Shown here: positions 45,463 through 57,666 of the stretch, piece after piece | How positions within the stretch are numbered: the first letter of the stretch is position 1 | Layout of the letters: each line of letters opens with the position of its first letter | DNA from: Biscogniauxia marginata | Taxonomy: Eukaryota > Ascomycota > Sordariomycetes > Xylariales > Xylariaceae | Assembly: GCA_022695795.1 (NCBI GenBank) | Contig: MU404113.1 | Coordinates: 1-64,000 of the forward strand | Direction of reading: 5' to 3' | Length of the DNA stretch: 64,000 nucleotides | The notes under the pieces: model-generated | What the model saw: the letters and a program-made list of their open reading frames with translations, nothing else | What the model was told of the DNA's origin: nothing | The model's database searches: none | Position numbers and translations under genes: made by a program

Positions 45463-48400
45463 CTTGTCGCTAATGTGTCTATCTCACTTATCCGATAAGT
45501 TAAAAGTGTTGTTATTCCCGTGTGCGTAGGGGGATTAGTGACAAGTCGAGGTCAACCTCGTGTGTGATGTCGTGTGGGCAGTCAAAGGAAGGACAGTTGC
45601 GAATCTGGGATTATAAATGAACACTGGCTTCCGTAGAGATGACCGTCTTGGACAGGACGCGTGGGTAGTACCTTTGGTATGGAGTGACTTTGGTGTCGAG
45701 GCTTCCAGAATCAAAGACCGTAGAACTAATTGTATGGATCGAGAGAGCGTGCGAAGGAACAAATGTTGATATCAAGGAGTGTGGGTGAAGTTGGATTGAC
45801 AGCGATGGACCTACGTCCTTTCTTCCCCCAGTGCAAATTAACTACAAAGGCTAGAAAAGAGAAAGATGGAAGTTTGTCTATGGGAGAGAGAAGGGAGAAG
45901 GGAGAAACAATTATGTGTAGAAAAGGAGGGCGAGAAGGAGTGTTGAAAAGAGATTAGAATCTCTTAGGAGCGGTGGAATTGGAGTCGCTAATTGGCTGCG
46001 CATCACACGAGCTGCCCAAATAAGGCATGGATCCACCTGCCGCGATACATTGCCTCCATGTACCTGTCCAGGTACCTATTTCCTCAACCTATGGTGTCCT
46101 GCCAAGAAGACAGGTCTGTATCATACGCCGTGCCATACCTTACTGGTACCTGCATAAGTACATCCATCTGTAAGCACATAGGTAGGTACACTTAAGTTGG
46201 TACAACCAAAAAAAACCACGACTGATCATGAAGAGGTAAATAAAACTTAATATATTTGCATATAGCAAGTATCTATTCGTATATCTTTCATGATTAAGGT
46301 ATATGCACCTGGTACTTTCCCTCTTATGTGATGTACCTACCTACATAGATCACACAATCTACCTGTTAATCAACACAAACATGTGTACACATGTGAAAAA
46401 AAGGAACGTGCCACTTGTATTGTGTAGATATGCACGGATGAGTGGTTAACAAGTGGCTGGACCGCATCCTCCCTATCCCCATATTCAATTATTTTTGTTT
46501 TACAAAAAGATGGAGAGCCTTTGGATGGATTGGTAGGTCGGGTATAACAAATTATGGATATCGGTCATGCACACTTTTGTATTTAGTACGGAATCTCGAT
46601 CTTAGTCGCTTAGGCGGAGGGAGATGGGAGCCGTATATCGTCAGGGGCGCTCAGGGGCGAGCCCACTAGGAACCACTAGGAGCCACTAAAAGCCCCCCGG
46701 AAGCAGTTAGAGCTCCTGCTAGATTTTAGCGACTAACACCTTTCTTACCCTAAATACACTAGCTCGCAAGTTCCATGGGCAACGAGGCGCAGCGGCGATG
46801 AATACGGGCCAGACACGGGCGCTCGCGCCAATCTTCTTTTTCTGTCAATGTGCCTATCAGCTTCTTAGCTTTCTACGCAGTATTTTTATTCGTTTATACC
46901 GCACGCAATTAAATGAACACCCCGCTTATGTTCAACTACCAGCGGCATTATGACGCACAATGCCCGGTAAGTATTTATACACTACTACACTTGATCCACC
47001 GTACCATAAATGCAATAAGCTTAAGATTAACCGGGAAGAACCACTGGAACCCGTCGAAACTTGTTTCCCAAGGTGGATATAAGTCTTGACTTGACAACCT
47101 TCTTCTTCTCCTTCTTCCACCTAGTTGAGCCATTACATGATTCTGTAGATTTATTAGTGTAAGTGTTCATGCGCCGGTTGCCAAGACCTGTAGTCCAATC
47201 CCAATACCAATTCCTTCACCTAAACTTTCCCTTCCCTTTGACGCCTCGGCCTAGACGTCTTGGATTCCTTGGGGAACCACTGGCAAGGACTGGGAACCAC
47301 TCAGAGCCACTCTTTTCTTGTCTAGGCAGGGAACGACAGACCTTGATGATGATCTTCCAAGATCTGCCTACTCCTTTACCCACTCTCTGCCACCATCCCT
47401 CCGGATCTTTCTCATCACACGGCATCAGGGCTGCCTGGAAGCATACAACCGTCCTCCTTTCTAACCCTCGCGGCCTTTCTCCGCGAACGCTGTCATCGTG
47501 ACCGGCCGACCTATCAGATATTCGAAACCGAGGGTTGGCTTTGATCACGTCAAAGGGGAAGGATCTGTTTCATACATCATTTGACATTCTGTCCTTTTTT
47601 ACATACATATCAGATATGTAATGCCCCCATTACGGGGATACTTATGCTCCAGTATTCACCGTGGCTGTACACGTTTAAATAAGCGTCATTTACGCGCTGC
47701 TGGTTTCAACCACCGACCGCCTCGGAGTAACTCCAACTCAGAGAAATCTACATTCCACCAGTCGCGTCGCGGGCGGTATGTTAATCCAACATAAAATCCG
47801 CCTCTGGCTGCCAAGCCTTCTCTCGTCTGCTAGGGCCAGATCTAATCATTTCAAGCGTGAAATGTTTGGCGCGGCATCTTGGTCAAGTTGATGCCTGTTT
47901 GATCACCTTCATGCATACTCCGGGTCCGTATCACTTCTCAGCCTTGCTGGCAAATTGTCAGGTAACCTATCTTGTTTCGAACGGTTCTGCTGCCAAATTA
48001 TAAGCTCGAGCTTCACCTTTCCTTATTACCTCTCTCGGGGCGTAGATTCACTCTTTGGGATAATTCACAACCAACATGTCTAACTTGCGATGACAGAGTT
48101 TTGTCATTAGAGTCGAGAAGTCGGGCCACAATCCCTAACAGTCATCGAGGTTGTTAGAGCATGTTTGCTGTCATTAACTACTATTATATGTTCCTTTGTG
48201 CGGATTCGATGGTACATATACCGCTTCTTTGCGGTACACCCTAGTTCTAGGTGGCACTATGTATTTCATAGATTTATGTATGTAGTTGAGGCTCTGGAAA
48301 ACGCAACTAGAATTTGAAAATTGCCTATGAGCAGGAGTGTACCTAGTTTCCTGTCGATTATCTGAGATCGCAGTGCTTGGTTATATTTCCTGTGTGGCAT

Positions 48401-49061
48401 AGCGGCTCTAGGCAATTATGGCATATCAAGCTGCAAAAGGCTAGTATTGCGAACACAACCAGTACAGTCACGTACGAGGTAGCCAAGAAGATCCATTTTG
48501 CGAACTAGCTTGGCTTCAAGAGCGACAGTAGCGTTCAATACACTTGAATGGTGGCTCTCAACTAAGTAAGCTTAGTGGCATTGGCGTTTACTTATGGATG
48601 ATAGGTATGAAACCCTAGTCCAGCATATATCCATTTGATATCCATTTACGTATATCTTTCACCCTGTAACTGGATGAAAGCTCGCTATACCTGAGTCATT
48701 AGTGGCTTGGCTATGTTCGCCCATTTCACTAGGTCCGGTCCGGATAACATAACATGGCCAAGTAGTACCAAGAATGGCTTTTATTGCTTATAAGCTACCT
48801 ATCTGTCTGCAGTCCCGCATAGGATACTGATACTAGCTTGATTGAGGTAATACTATTGAAGAGAGACAGCCTCGAAGGGGTAAGAACTAAACGAAAGCTC
48901 CTCAGGTGGTTGTCGTGAGAAGTCTGCCCACTCGTGATAACATTCTGTTCGAGCCCTGACAAGGAACAAGTTGCAGAGTTCGCAAACTTCGATGCCAACC
49001 ACCTTGGCTCTCATCACGATGACCATCATCAATCATCATGATTATTGGTATGAGCCATAGC
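45463..49061. other. large gene-free stretch between the GH72 and TauD genes
   Basis: About 3.6 kb. The part next to 45463 is the GH72 promoter. Between 46040 and 46340 the TAGGTACCTA motif family recurs. At 46665-46700 there are short repeats of the type AGGAACCACT/AGGAGCCACT, and a similar GGAACCACT pair appears at about 47272-47308, perhaps pieces of one dead repeat. The short frames at 47163-47548 show no family motif. Confidence 0.5.
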
Positions 49062-50530
49062 TTATTCCTCGACCTCATCCTCATCCTCCTCGTCTCCTAC
49101 GAAGGCGGCTGTGCCATTGCTGAACTTAGGCGCCATGTATTCGGGCAAGGGGACGACGGGGTACTGTCGGTTGCGGACCTTCTTGGATCGCTCTCCGAAG
49201 ACGGCATCCCATGGGATGTGCATCGAGGATGGGATCTGCCATCCGAGCTCGGCGTTGCGGAGCCACATGCGCACCAGATGTCTGGATGACGCAGCACCGT
49301 CCTCGTATGAGTCGCGGGCGTGGAGGAGGGCGTAGTTGTTGAGGAAGACCATGTCACCGGGGCGAGTCTGCAGAGGCACCTGGTGCTTCAGGGCATGCTG
49401 TTGCAGCAGGCCGAGCGCCGCTTGCTGCTCGGGCAGCAGGCGTGGGACTAGACCGTCCGGGCCGGCGGGGTGCGGGCCAACGCGGGCGGGATCCATAGAG
49501 ATCATCAACTTCCCATCGTGGAACTCCAAGAGCGGTGAGAGGACGAAAGACGAATCCTTCTTCGCGCTGAGAAACCACTTTTTGTTAGTTCCCGAGACCG
49601 CGTACCGTAGAAGACCGGGAAGGCAGAGTTGTGACTTACACTCGGATGGGCCAGTTGGACTGGGCCAGGACATTGACAGCCCATGAGTCGTTCTTTATCA
49701 TCTCATTGTAGATTGCGCCGGCCGACACAACGTTGGTGTGTCCTCCAGTGGCCGCGCAGTCGCGGACGTGCATCGACAAGATCTCACAACCCATGTCGTT
49801 GTGGAAGGGCTAGCAATGATTAGCAACAAGGTCGAGTCAGACATAATAACGAAATGGGAATGCCTACCAAGCTTCCGTTGGTGTGGATGCCGTGACGCTT
49901 CTCTCGCGGCACGGTCCAGGACTTGGACTCGACCACATGTGCTACAAAGATTAGCTGACGCTCTTCAAAGGATAAAAGCCTGCCGCTAACAGAGCATGTA
50001 TCCACTACTGTTCTGGACACCCCGCTGGTTGCCAATGTAGCTAGCAATTCCCAGGAACAAGATAGTGTTGAGCTCGGGGGAGTACCGTCCGGGCGCGAGG
50101 CCGCGGACGATGCACAGGCCGCTGCCACGATGGACCTCGAGAGCACATTGGGCAAGTCGGCCCTCCAGGTTCGGTAGACGGAAGTGTTCACGAGAGGCCT
50201 GGTCACCGTCCAAGCCGAGTTCTGCGTGAGTAACAATCTTGTTAGTTACCGTCGGTTTGGGATGAGAAGGGCCGATCTGGAGTTACCTTGGAAAGATTTG
50301 AGGGCTGTCTCTAGTTCGATCACATCTGCCGGTTGTAGCTGAAGGATGTTGGATTCCACGGGGCTACCCTGAGCTCCAGACCAAGCCATGGGGCCCTCGA
50401 CAGAGGCCGGAAAGCCCTGGGGCGGCCCGGAAGGGCGATCCAGGATGCTTGTGGCTGACCCATCACATTGCTCCCAACTCAATGGGGTAGTGAAGCTGTC
50501 GGCAGCAGAGGACAGAATGTGTGCCGTCAT
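49062..50530 (-). CDS. TauD/TfdA-family Fe(II)/2-oxoglutarate dioxygenase
   Basis: Non-haem iron oxygenase that hydroxylates a small acid, releasing CO2 and succinate; in fungi many use taurine-like or gamma-butyrobetaine-like substrates. Five exons on the minus strand: 50530-50287, 50221-49991, 49941-49868, 49809-49640 and 49566-49062, with introns of 65, 49, 58 and 73 nt and 407 residues in total. Each intron has a CTAAC or CTAAT branch site. The iron motif HxD is PFHNDMG (His186, Asp188). The distal His and the 2-oxoglutarate-binding Arg lie in SRHLVRMWLRN. HGIHTNGS and PGDMVFLNNYALLHARD are typical family blocks. No signal peptide, so it is likely cytosolic. The C-terminus ends in an acidic run. 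Divergent from a Zn-cluster regulator 2.4 kb away. The substrate is unknown. Confidence 0.92.
49567..49639 (-). other. fourth intron of the TauD-type gene
   Basis: GTAAGT donor, GGAACTAAC branch site and TCTCAG acceptor; 73 nt, phase 2. Confidence 0.85.
49810..49867 (-). other. third intron of the TauD-type gene
   Basis: GTAGGC donor, TTGCTAATC branch site and TGCTAG acceptor; 58 nt, phase 0. It falls just before the iron-binding PFHND block. Confidence 0.85.
49942..49990 (-). other. second intron of the TauD-type gene
   Basis: GTTAGC donor, CAGCTAATC branch site and TTGTAG acceptor; 49 nt. It restores GYMLSHVVESKSW. Confidence 0.8.
50222..50286 (-). other. first intron of the TauD-type gene
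   Basis: GTAACT donor, GGTAACTAAC branch site and ACGCAG acceptor; 65 nt, phase 1. Confidence 0.8.
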
Positions 50531-52961
50531 TTTGACTGTAAGATTGTGGTTTGGGTGTGTCTGTGCTGATAGAAGTATGAAAGCAAGATGGGTTGGATGA
50601 GATGGATTTGACAGATTCGACGACCATTCTACAGCCCCCTTTATAATAGTTGCCGTCTCCCAGGTCAGTTCCTATTCAACTCCACCGAGTGGATCCCCCC
50701 GGATTCTGGATTGCAGATGTTGTCTTTGCCAGGAATGACGATCCATCCACCAGCTGAAGACTCGAGCAATCAAGGCAAACAGCAGGATAAGAGCGTGGTA
50801 CCCGGTATACTACGAGGCAGGTATTGCCACAGGCGGCTAGACGAGGAAGCTCGATCTCTCAAAGATTGACGATAACCAACACTCGATTCGAGAAATTGAG
50901 GCAAGTCGCCGCAAACGCCAGGACAGGAACGTAGAGCAACTAACCAGTTGCTCGCCATCTCCACCAAGGGGTTTCACAGACGATATCGAGAACGACGAAT
51001 AACTAGTTGCTGATTAAAAATAACCAAGGCAAGCCGCCGCAAACACTAGGCTAGGAACACAAAGCAACAACTAATCATGACGACGGCTGACGCATTATAG
51101 TCATTCTAGCCATTTAGTGTTAGTTGTGAATGCGAGTTTGCACCGCGACAAATGCCAATATAGCTAATATGAGCGGACTTGCATATCGAAATGTGGATCG
51201 CATTGGTCCGGCATATTAGGAATAACAAGACATTACACGCAGGAGACATCGGGCAGAGCTCCACATACATCTGAATGCAGAAACCAAAGATGACGAATAG
51301 TTGGTCGTCGATATGAAGAAGCAAGGCGGGTCGCCGCCAGCAGCAGGACAGAAATGCAATGTCCGGACTCCTGCAAGGAGAAAAGGGATCCCTCGTCCTC
51401 GACGAGAAGCCCCTCTCAAAAAAAGGGGGGCAGCATCGCGGCAAGGTACATTGGTTCGTGGCAATCAACACCTTCTGCTGGACTGCTGTCGATTTCCTCT
51501 GCCTTTTCTGACGAAGAATGATGAATGTTTACATATTCGCGGGCGAGCACTGGTGCGGATCTTCCAGCCATCTCAGATCATCAATCGGGCTAACACATGG
51601 GAAAACGGGGAAAGGCAAGCATCCACGCTCGGGACCATTCTTTTCGAGATCATACAGCTGTGCTGAGAGTGTGTCACTCGTCGCAGCTCCCTCCGAATGA
51701 TTGTGTGCTTTGTACATTCTGACATATCATCAGGATCGGCCTGCCGACAGTCTCCCGACACAGCGTCCTCCTACTTAGCCCTGTGAGACGAACGGGTTCC
51801 GTCTTCTTCCTCCCTCCCCTCAAGGCCTCGGGCACCTTTGATAAGTTTCGAAAATGCCACTAATCATCGGACTCCGACTCGTCGCTAGTAGAGATGTCTC
51901 TGATGGAACCGGGATCCCGATTGGTCAGGGAGAATTTCTCCTCGCGGCATCTCGAAGGCGCATGAGGCATTGAAGCCATCGTCGAGCTGTGCGCCGGGAA
52001 CCGGTAAGGTGGGCTTTAAGAGACAACTTTATAGGATGGAGCCTGAGACCGGTCAGGGGCAAAGACACGGCCCAGCCCGCGACACCGCTAGATATGCACT
52101 CGACATGAGTAACAAATCATTGTTCGCTAAAATGATGATGTTGTCTAGGTCCCGAGGGGGGTATCCTGTCTTCGCTATGGAGCTCGCGGAGGGTGAATAA
52201 TTCAAAGTCATCTTATTTCGACACAAAAGATATGAAGTTGAAGAGAAGAGAAAAGCCGAGAGGGTGTAACAGATGTGAAGTTGTTTTGTACGGACTTTAG
52301 CCACCTTTATTTAAAATCCTGTCGGCCTGGGAAGGGGAGGTGGTAAGCACGAGCTCGGAACGAGGCCCGCAGGTCACACTGTAGTATACCACAGCACAGT
52401 GAAACAAAAACCGGCCATATACGGTAGCCTTGCCAACAAGTGTGACAAAGAAAGTTGGAGAGATCAGAAGAGGCGGCGGGGAAATCTGGGATATCACACT
52501 CAAGTGGCTGCTGATCCAGCAGTCCTTGGCTGACCTGCTTCCTTTTTTCGGCGCAGACACACACGGACGGAGAAGCACGTCCAACGTGGGAAATACCCGG
52601 GACTGAGAGAACAAAAGTGTTTCAACCGGATAATAGACGCATCAGCTGCCCAACTCTGCAGTCTGTAGAGCCTGCGCGATTTTCCCCGTAATATCTTGGT
52701 CATTTTCGTTCACTATCCGCCCGGTGAAAGATACGGATCGAAAGCAGAGGAAGAATTCTGCAAGTCCAAGCGGATGTATGTATATTTCGTACGCCAGCAA
52801 TCCAGTCCTAGTGCTACACGGCTTGTTCACCGGTCTCCTTGAGCAGTACCACTTCCTCACCGCTGCCGACTGACCAGCCTGCGTCGCGAATAGTGTAGAT
52901 TAACACGAGTCGTGGCCGATCTTGGTAGCCCTGCAAATGTGATTGATAGGAGCGAAAAATT
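50531..52961. other. divergent region between the TauD-type and Zn-cluster genes
   Basis: About 2.4 kb without a supported gene. A degenerate tandem repeat occupies 50899-51360 (listed separately). The rest shows scattered short frames only. Confidence 0.5.
50899..51360 (+). repeat. three degenerate copies of a ~45 bp repeat
   Basis: Units at about 50899-50940, 51026-51070 and 51320-51360 share GGCAAGYCGCCGCAAAC followed by an AGGACAGGAAC-like part. They are separated by unequal spacers, two of which contain GACGAATA-TAGTTG. Probably decayed repeat units. Confidence 0.5.
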
Positions 52962-55782
52962 ATGATGGATAGAACCGATGTTGCGTTGGCTTCTGCCGTC
53001 TCAACCTTCCCATCGTCTTGCTCCTGGGGTCGTGGTAGGTTCGCGTCGATTCACCAACCATTGCGCAAAGTAAAAAAGAAGATGCGGATCATGTCTTTGT
53101 CTCTTTCGACCGCCTCCTGTTCTAGTCTTTACTCACGATCCACCGCCACTGCTAGACTACCAAAGACACTCAGGGTCAAACCATCATTGGCTAGACCTCG
53201 TACCAGGAGAGACCAAAGCGGCGCCGCTGCCACCAACGAGACCGAGGCCTTCGCCCAGCAGCCTAGATGGGACTCGACCATCTCGCTGAGTCAACCGACC
53301 TGTCTTGAGGAGGATATGGTCCCGTCGAATACGAGTACTGAGACGACAGACTACTTCACTCTCTCATCATCTCCCTACGATCAGTCTTGCATACCTATTC
53401 CAGGCCATTGGTCGTGGCTCGACCCCAGTCCACTGCCAGCTTCAGGTCCACTTGACTCTACGCTCTTGCATCAGTCAGCCCCTTATCCATTTGCCGACGC
53501 ATATCTGCCGCAGGAGGATCCTATCCTACATACATACCCGACCGACTACCTCGGACTCACAGATCTCTCTGGTGGTGCCGCGCAGTTCCTGCCCTTCCTT
53601 GGCCCTGCCACCGGTCAGCCCACAATGGTCTCAGAGCAGGAATCGTCCCAAGCCTATGACGTTGCTGGCTCCATCGGACCTTATCCGGACCATTCATGTC
53701 AGCCTATGCCAGTGTACGATGCGAATGATCTCCAGTCAGATGATTGGCGTCTAAAGGATGCCGAACAGCCTTCCGAAGACCTCGGCCCGAGCATCTCCCT
53801 GGACATACATCTCACCAACGTCTGCAACAGCGGCACGGGGCCCTTCCTGGATGGAGAGCCCTTGAACCATGATCCATTGTCCGTCACACATGAGACTTCA
53901 GCTGATGCAAGCACATCGTCGTCTCCGGAAGGCTCACCAGGGGTAGACAGGCCCGAGAGACAGCGCCGAAGACGCTTAGAAGGTACGTACCGGGAGCAGA
54001 CGGGTCAGACTCGTAGGTGGAAGGCCTGCATCCGATGCCGCATGCAGAAGATTCGGGTAAGTCTCTCTATTCGATACGCAGCCATCGTAAGACTAGGATG
54101 CTTTACTAATACCGCCATACCACAGTGCAAGCCCGACTTGGAGAACCCCGAGAAAGGGGATTGTCTGACCTGCCGCAGCATATCGCAGGAGTCGAAGAAG
54201 GTTATCCATAGACTCCCCTGTCTCCGATGGAAGCTCACCGAGACAGTGCTGTTCCGCGAAGGTGGTCTGGACCTGACGACGCGATGGACGGGAGTGAAGG
54301 TGAGAGACCTCGGCCCCAAAGACTGGGTCGAGGACAAGCCTCGTTCTATCAGTATCAGCCTGGGATTGTGCAATGTCTCAATGGTCTTGTCCGTCAAGAA
54401 GTTCCAACCCATACGAGGTGATGTCACTTGGCGCGACTGGGTCGACAGCAACAGAGAGGCGCATAGGACTGACATCGAGCCCTACGCCCTCGCGAATATC
54501 AACCAAGCCGCCCAAGAATACTTGACACATGTCAATGATAATGCTACCGATGCTATTCGCCGGTATGGTACGAATAGTTGTGTCGATAGTCTGGTGAGAA
54601 AGACATTCATGGCCGCGTAAGTACTAAGCCCCCTTTTTCTTTATCCTCACTCTTAATAGTTCTCAATTTTTAAACAAACCATAACTTCAAATGCCGCTTA
54701 TTGCATTGCGTTCTCTTGTATCGTCAGGCTAACATTGATTTTGTGCTATAGACACAGATATGCTACTGAGAACGTGAGGCCAACCTATCTGGAAAAGAAA
54801 AGAAATTGAACGACTTACACGTTTTTAGAACACAAAATACCATAAACTCAAAGCCGAGGACGTGGATCCACCTGAGTTCTTGAGAACCTATTTTCGGTTA
54901 TGGCTAGCATCGAGTGAATAACCCTTTCTCCCTTCTCCCTTGCCACGCTTCCCCCCTTTCGCTTCGTTTCCCCTAATAATTGCGTTAGGATACACAATCG
55001 GGTCTGCCTATATCGACAGCGAGGATAAGCTCGATATGGCGTCAGATCCGCATCCGGATTATCCGTACAGGGGCAAGGTCTCTGTGCCGCGGATGGTCAC
55101 TGCGCAATTCGACTCGTTCGGATACTCGTACGTCCTCGCGCCGCTGAGGAAGCGAGTACTGGAGAATCTCTGGAGGATGATCGCCAGCAAGAACCAACAG
55201 CACTTCTTTGCCATTTACCTAACCGTCTTCATGATGCTACACGAAGTCTCGGTCACGTCCCGGGACAGGAAACGCCGTGCACAGCACACAAGGAAAAATG
55301 TGAGTCGCTTGCGAGAGAGTAAGATAAGAAAACGTAATACTGAGGCTCAGTTTGGCTAAATAACCCCTACAGAGCCGTTACGACCTCGCTCCGTTCGTGG
55401 AGAAGCTGCAAGAAGGGGCGAATATCATCCTGAGCCATTGGCACTACTACAAGCGGGACTTCGATCCACTGGCGGATGGCTCTGGAAGCAATGAAAAGAC
55501 GGGCTGGGGGACCGCGTCTCATACGGAGATCCAATTCCTCGCAGAGAGCTACCGGGAATATAAAAATCGAGGTGCGTACGGCTAACAGCCCAACTCTCCC
55601 TATCTTGTTTTCAACGTCGTATTATCCTATTTCTCTCTTAAGTGATAAGCTCATATCTAATGGCAGAAAACATGAGAGTAGAACGCCAGCCACTAGAGAA
55701 AATGACATGGGAGGACGATCTTTACTTTGTGTCGCAGATGTTTGAGGAGAACTGGCAGCCCAAGAAGACCTTTATGGCATGA
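52962..55782 (+). CDS. fungal Zn(2)Cys(6)-type transcription factor
   Basis: Probable nuclear DNA-binding regulator. Seven exons are proposed: 52962-54056, 54126-54616, 54752-54773, 54829-54913, 54989-55299, 55373-55571 and 55667-55782. All phases close and give 772 residues. A long Ser/Thr/Pro-rich N-terminal half precedes the cysteine cluster. That cluster begins WKACIRCRMQKIR (Cys356, Cys359), continues across intron 1 with CKPDLENPEKGDCLTCRS, and ends PCLRW, so six cysteines are present with a widened last loop, as in a known fungal subgroup. After it come a conserved block (RDLGPKDW, GDVTWRDWVDS) and a helical C-terminal region with AQFDSFGYSYVLAPLRK and EKMTWEDDLYFVSQMF. The start is uncertain: ATGATG at 52962 opens the frame, but a later Met may be used. 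The target genes are unknown; the TauD-type neighbour is the obvious candidate. Confidence 0.85.
54057..54125 (+). other. first intron of the Zn-cluster gene, frame-preserving
   Basis: GTAAGT donor, TACTAAT branch site and CCACAG acceptor; 69 nt (23 codons), phase 0 and without a stop codon. It lies between Arg365 and Cys366 of the zinc cluster. Confidence 0.85.
54617..54751 (+). other. second intron of the Zn-cluster gene
   Basis: GTAAGT donor, GGCTAAC branch site and CTATAG acceptor; 135 nt. Its removal links to a 22-nt micro-exon (HRYATEN). Confidence 0.65.
54774..54828 (+). other. third intron of the Zn-cluster gene
   Basis: GTGAGG donor and TTTTTAG acceptor; 55 nt, phase 0, leading into NTKYHKLKAEDVDPPEF. 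Confidence 0.65.
54914..54988 (+). other. fourth intron of the Zn-cluster gene
   Basis: GTGAAT donor, CCCTAAT branch site and CGTTAG acceptor; 75 nt, phase 1. Confidence 0.75.
55300..55372 (+). other. fifth intron of the Zn-cluster gene
   Basis: GTGAGT donor, GGCTAAAT branch site and CCTACAG acceptor; 73 nt, phase 0, joining RKN to SRYDLAPFVEKLQEG. Confidence 0.8.
55572..55666 (+). other. sixth intron of the Zn-cluster gene
   Basis: GTGCGT donor and ATGGCAG acceptor; 95 nt, phase 1, joining YREYKNR to ENMRVERQPLEK. Confidence 0.75.
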
Positions 55783-56060
55783 ATGGGGTAGATGGGCTAG
55801 ATGAAATGAATGAATGAACAACATGATTGAAATTGTCCCCTTTTTGGGAACCTACAGGTTGTACAAGTCAGTTATTGTTTTTAACTTTCACCTTATTTTT
55901 CTTTCTTTCGTTTTCTTACTTTGGGATACTATTTCTTTTGAAGAGAATTTCCTATCTATAACGCTACAATGATCAATATTCTATAAACTACAACAATCTT
56001 ACGATAGTTCGTCGGTCCCCTTGAGACTCTATACGCCGTGATACCGTTTCAAAAGAATAG

Positions 56061-56444
56061 TTAGCTACGTTTCACTTTTGGCATCGGGCCCGTAGAAGGG
56101 GTTCCGGATTTAGCCTCAGCCTCGTGGCTATGGAAGCAGAGCCAGGGCTGAAGATATAGGCGCGGAAAGGTGGGATCCGGCTGCGTTAGAGCCTCCATTA
56201 GTAACCTGGCCCCCGAAAGTCCACACGGTCCGCTTTCGTGCACGACGTCCTCCCTTGCATGTTCCGAGAAGTATTCGGGATGCCTGGAGAGCAGATCGAC
56301 CCCAGGGGTCTGCGACTCGCCTCTGGTCATAGCCGCGGCAAACGCGGGCGACACGAAGCCGCCCATGTCAGTAACGAAATGCCCACAGCCGCCGCAGAAT
56401 ATTTGTGTGTAATAATACACGTCTTCGTTTCTTGTAATGCTCAT
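56061..56444 (-). CDS. hypothetical small protein, uncertain
   Basis: A 127-residue frame starting at an ATG at 56444 (it extends upstream without an ATG). It begins MSITRNEDVYYYTQIFCGGC and includes GHFVTDMGGFVSPAFAAAM, a His/Glu-rich middle and a Pro-rich basic tail ending KVKRS. I recognise no family. In favour: length, a balanced amino-acid mix and no low complexity. Against: no obvious promoter or intron partner, and the opposite strand is open too. It could be the last exon of a decayed gene. Confidence 0.3.
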   Translation of the reverse strand: MSITRNEDVYYYTQIFCGGCGHFVTDMGGFVSPAFAAAMTRGESQTPGVDLLSRHPEYFSEHAREDVVHESGPCGLSGARLLMEALTQPDPTFPRLYLQPWLCFHSHEAEAKSGTPSTGPMPKVKRS

Positions 56445-57666
56445 GTTCAAGAATTGAACGAGTAGAATGGCTTTCTCTTTTCCTATCAAATAAAGGTTAT
56501 AGTATGGTTGTAAGTTTGTCGTAATAGTCCCACGAGTCAATATACCGCAGCTGGCTGATGGCTAGATCTGCTCACTAATGACTTACTCGAGCTCTTATAA
56601 GTGATGTTCTCGGTTAAATGTGTCGAGTACGGAGATATGAAGGTACCGGTGGTCAAATGAAACGCATGAGGCGCTGGCTTTATAGAAATATGTTTAGCAT
56701 CGAATTGACTTATAATGTGTAAGCCATGATTTGCGTCTTAAGTTATCTGACACAGACACACATCCACACAATTATATTTTTCAAAGCCCCCAATAAAAGT
56801 CATTGTTATAACCGTGTCAAGAAAAGCTTGAGGCAGCGAGTAGAACTGCAGGTACAACAGCGACGGGAAACAAAGAAGAGGCTTGTTATAATATGTAAAA
56901 GCATTGCTTTAAAGACACCTTTAGTTATAGATCTTCCCACAACAACTGCCTTGTTATCTCATCATATGATTCACATGGCGACAAGTATTTTGGTAGTTTG
57001 TTTAATGTGAATGAAATCATATAGACTCTCAGCATTTGACGCAAGGAATTAAAACACGCAAGATGGAATGAAGCCTGTTTACGAATTATGACCTTCATCG
57101 ACGCCCCTAGATCAGAGAGTCACTCTACGTACTTAAAATAAAGCCCGCAAGTTTTATTAGGGGATTTGTTTGTAATATAGTTGCTATGAATTACTTTCCA
57201 TGATAAAGAAAATGATTACTATTAAAGAGCAATGCATAAATGTCCAGCACCTTTATAATGACTAGTTAGGTATGCATTTGTATAGGAGTAATTACCTGCC
57301 TTGGAACTTTATAAGCTGCCGCGTTACATGCATTTATTGTATAGTGCTTATCAGAACAGCTGGCAGCCCAAATCTTGTCACCTGGCAAAGCTGATTGGCT
57401 TACAAAAAATGACAATTCATTGAGAGAAGTCGCCAGATGGCATCAATTAATTCCCATTATAATTAATTCCTCTGTCCGGTACGTAACGATAAGAGCGACC
57501 GCCCGTCGCCTTACAACACACAACAACCCGCCAGACCGACATACGAACGAGTCTCGTCCTCGAGTCTGAATCACGATAATTATTCCACAACCAACCCAGA
57601 ACAAAAAAGAATCTACACCTACCAAATCCAACCGCAGATAAAACCATCCATCATCAGCAAAAAACC
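56445..57666. other. intergenic region and promoter of the sec72 gene
   Basis: About 1.2 kb, A+T-richer than its neighbours, with no supported gene. The last ~100 bases (57560-57666) are A/C-rich without G runs, like a fungal 5' leader. Confidence 0.5.

Noticed and set aside
47163..47548. Open frames on both strands
   Set aside because: No motif, no splice partner and no start context; they may be part of a dead repeat with GGAACCACT units.
51301..51666. 121-codon frame rich in Arg and Lys
   Set aside because: It runs through the degenerate repeat and shows no family feature.
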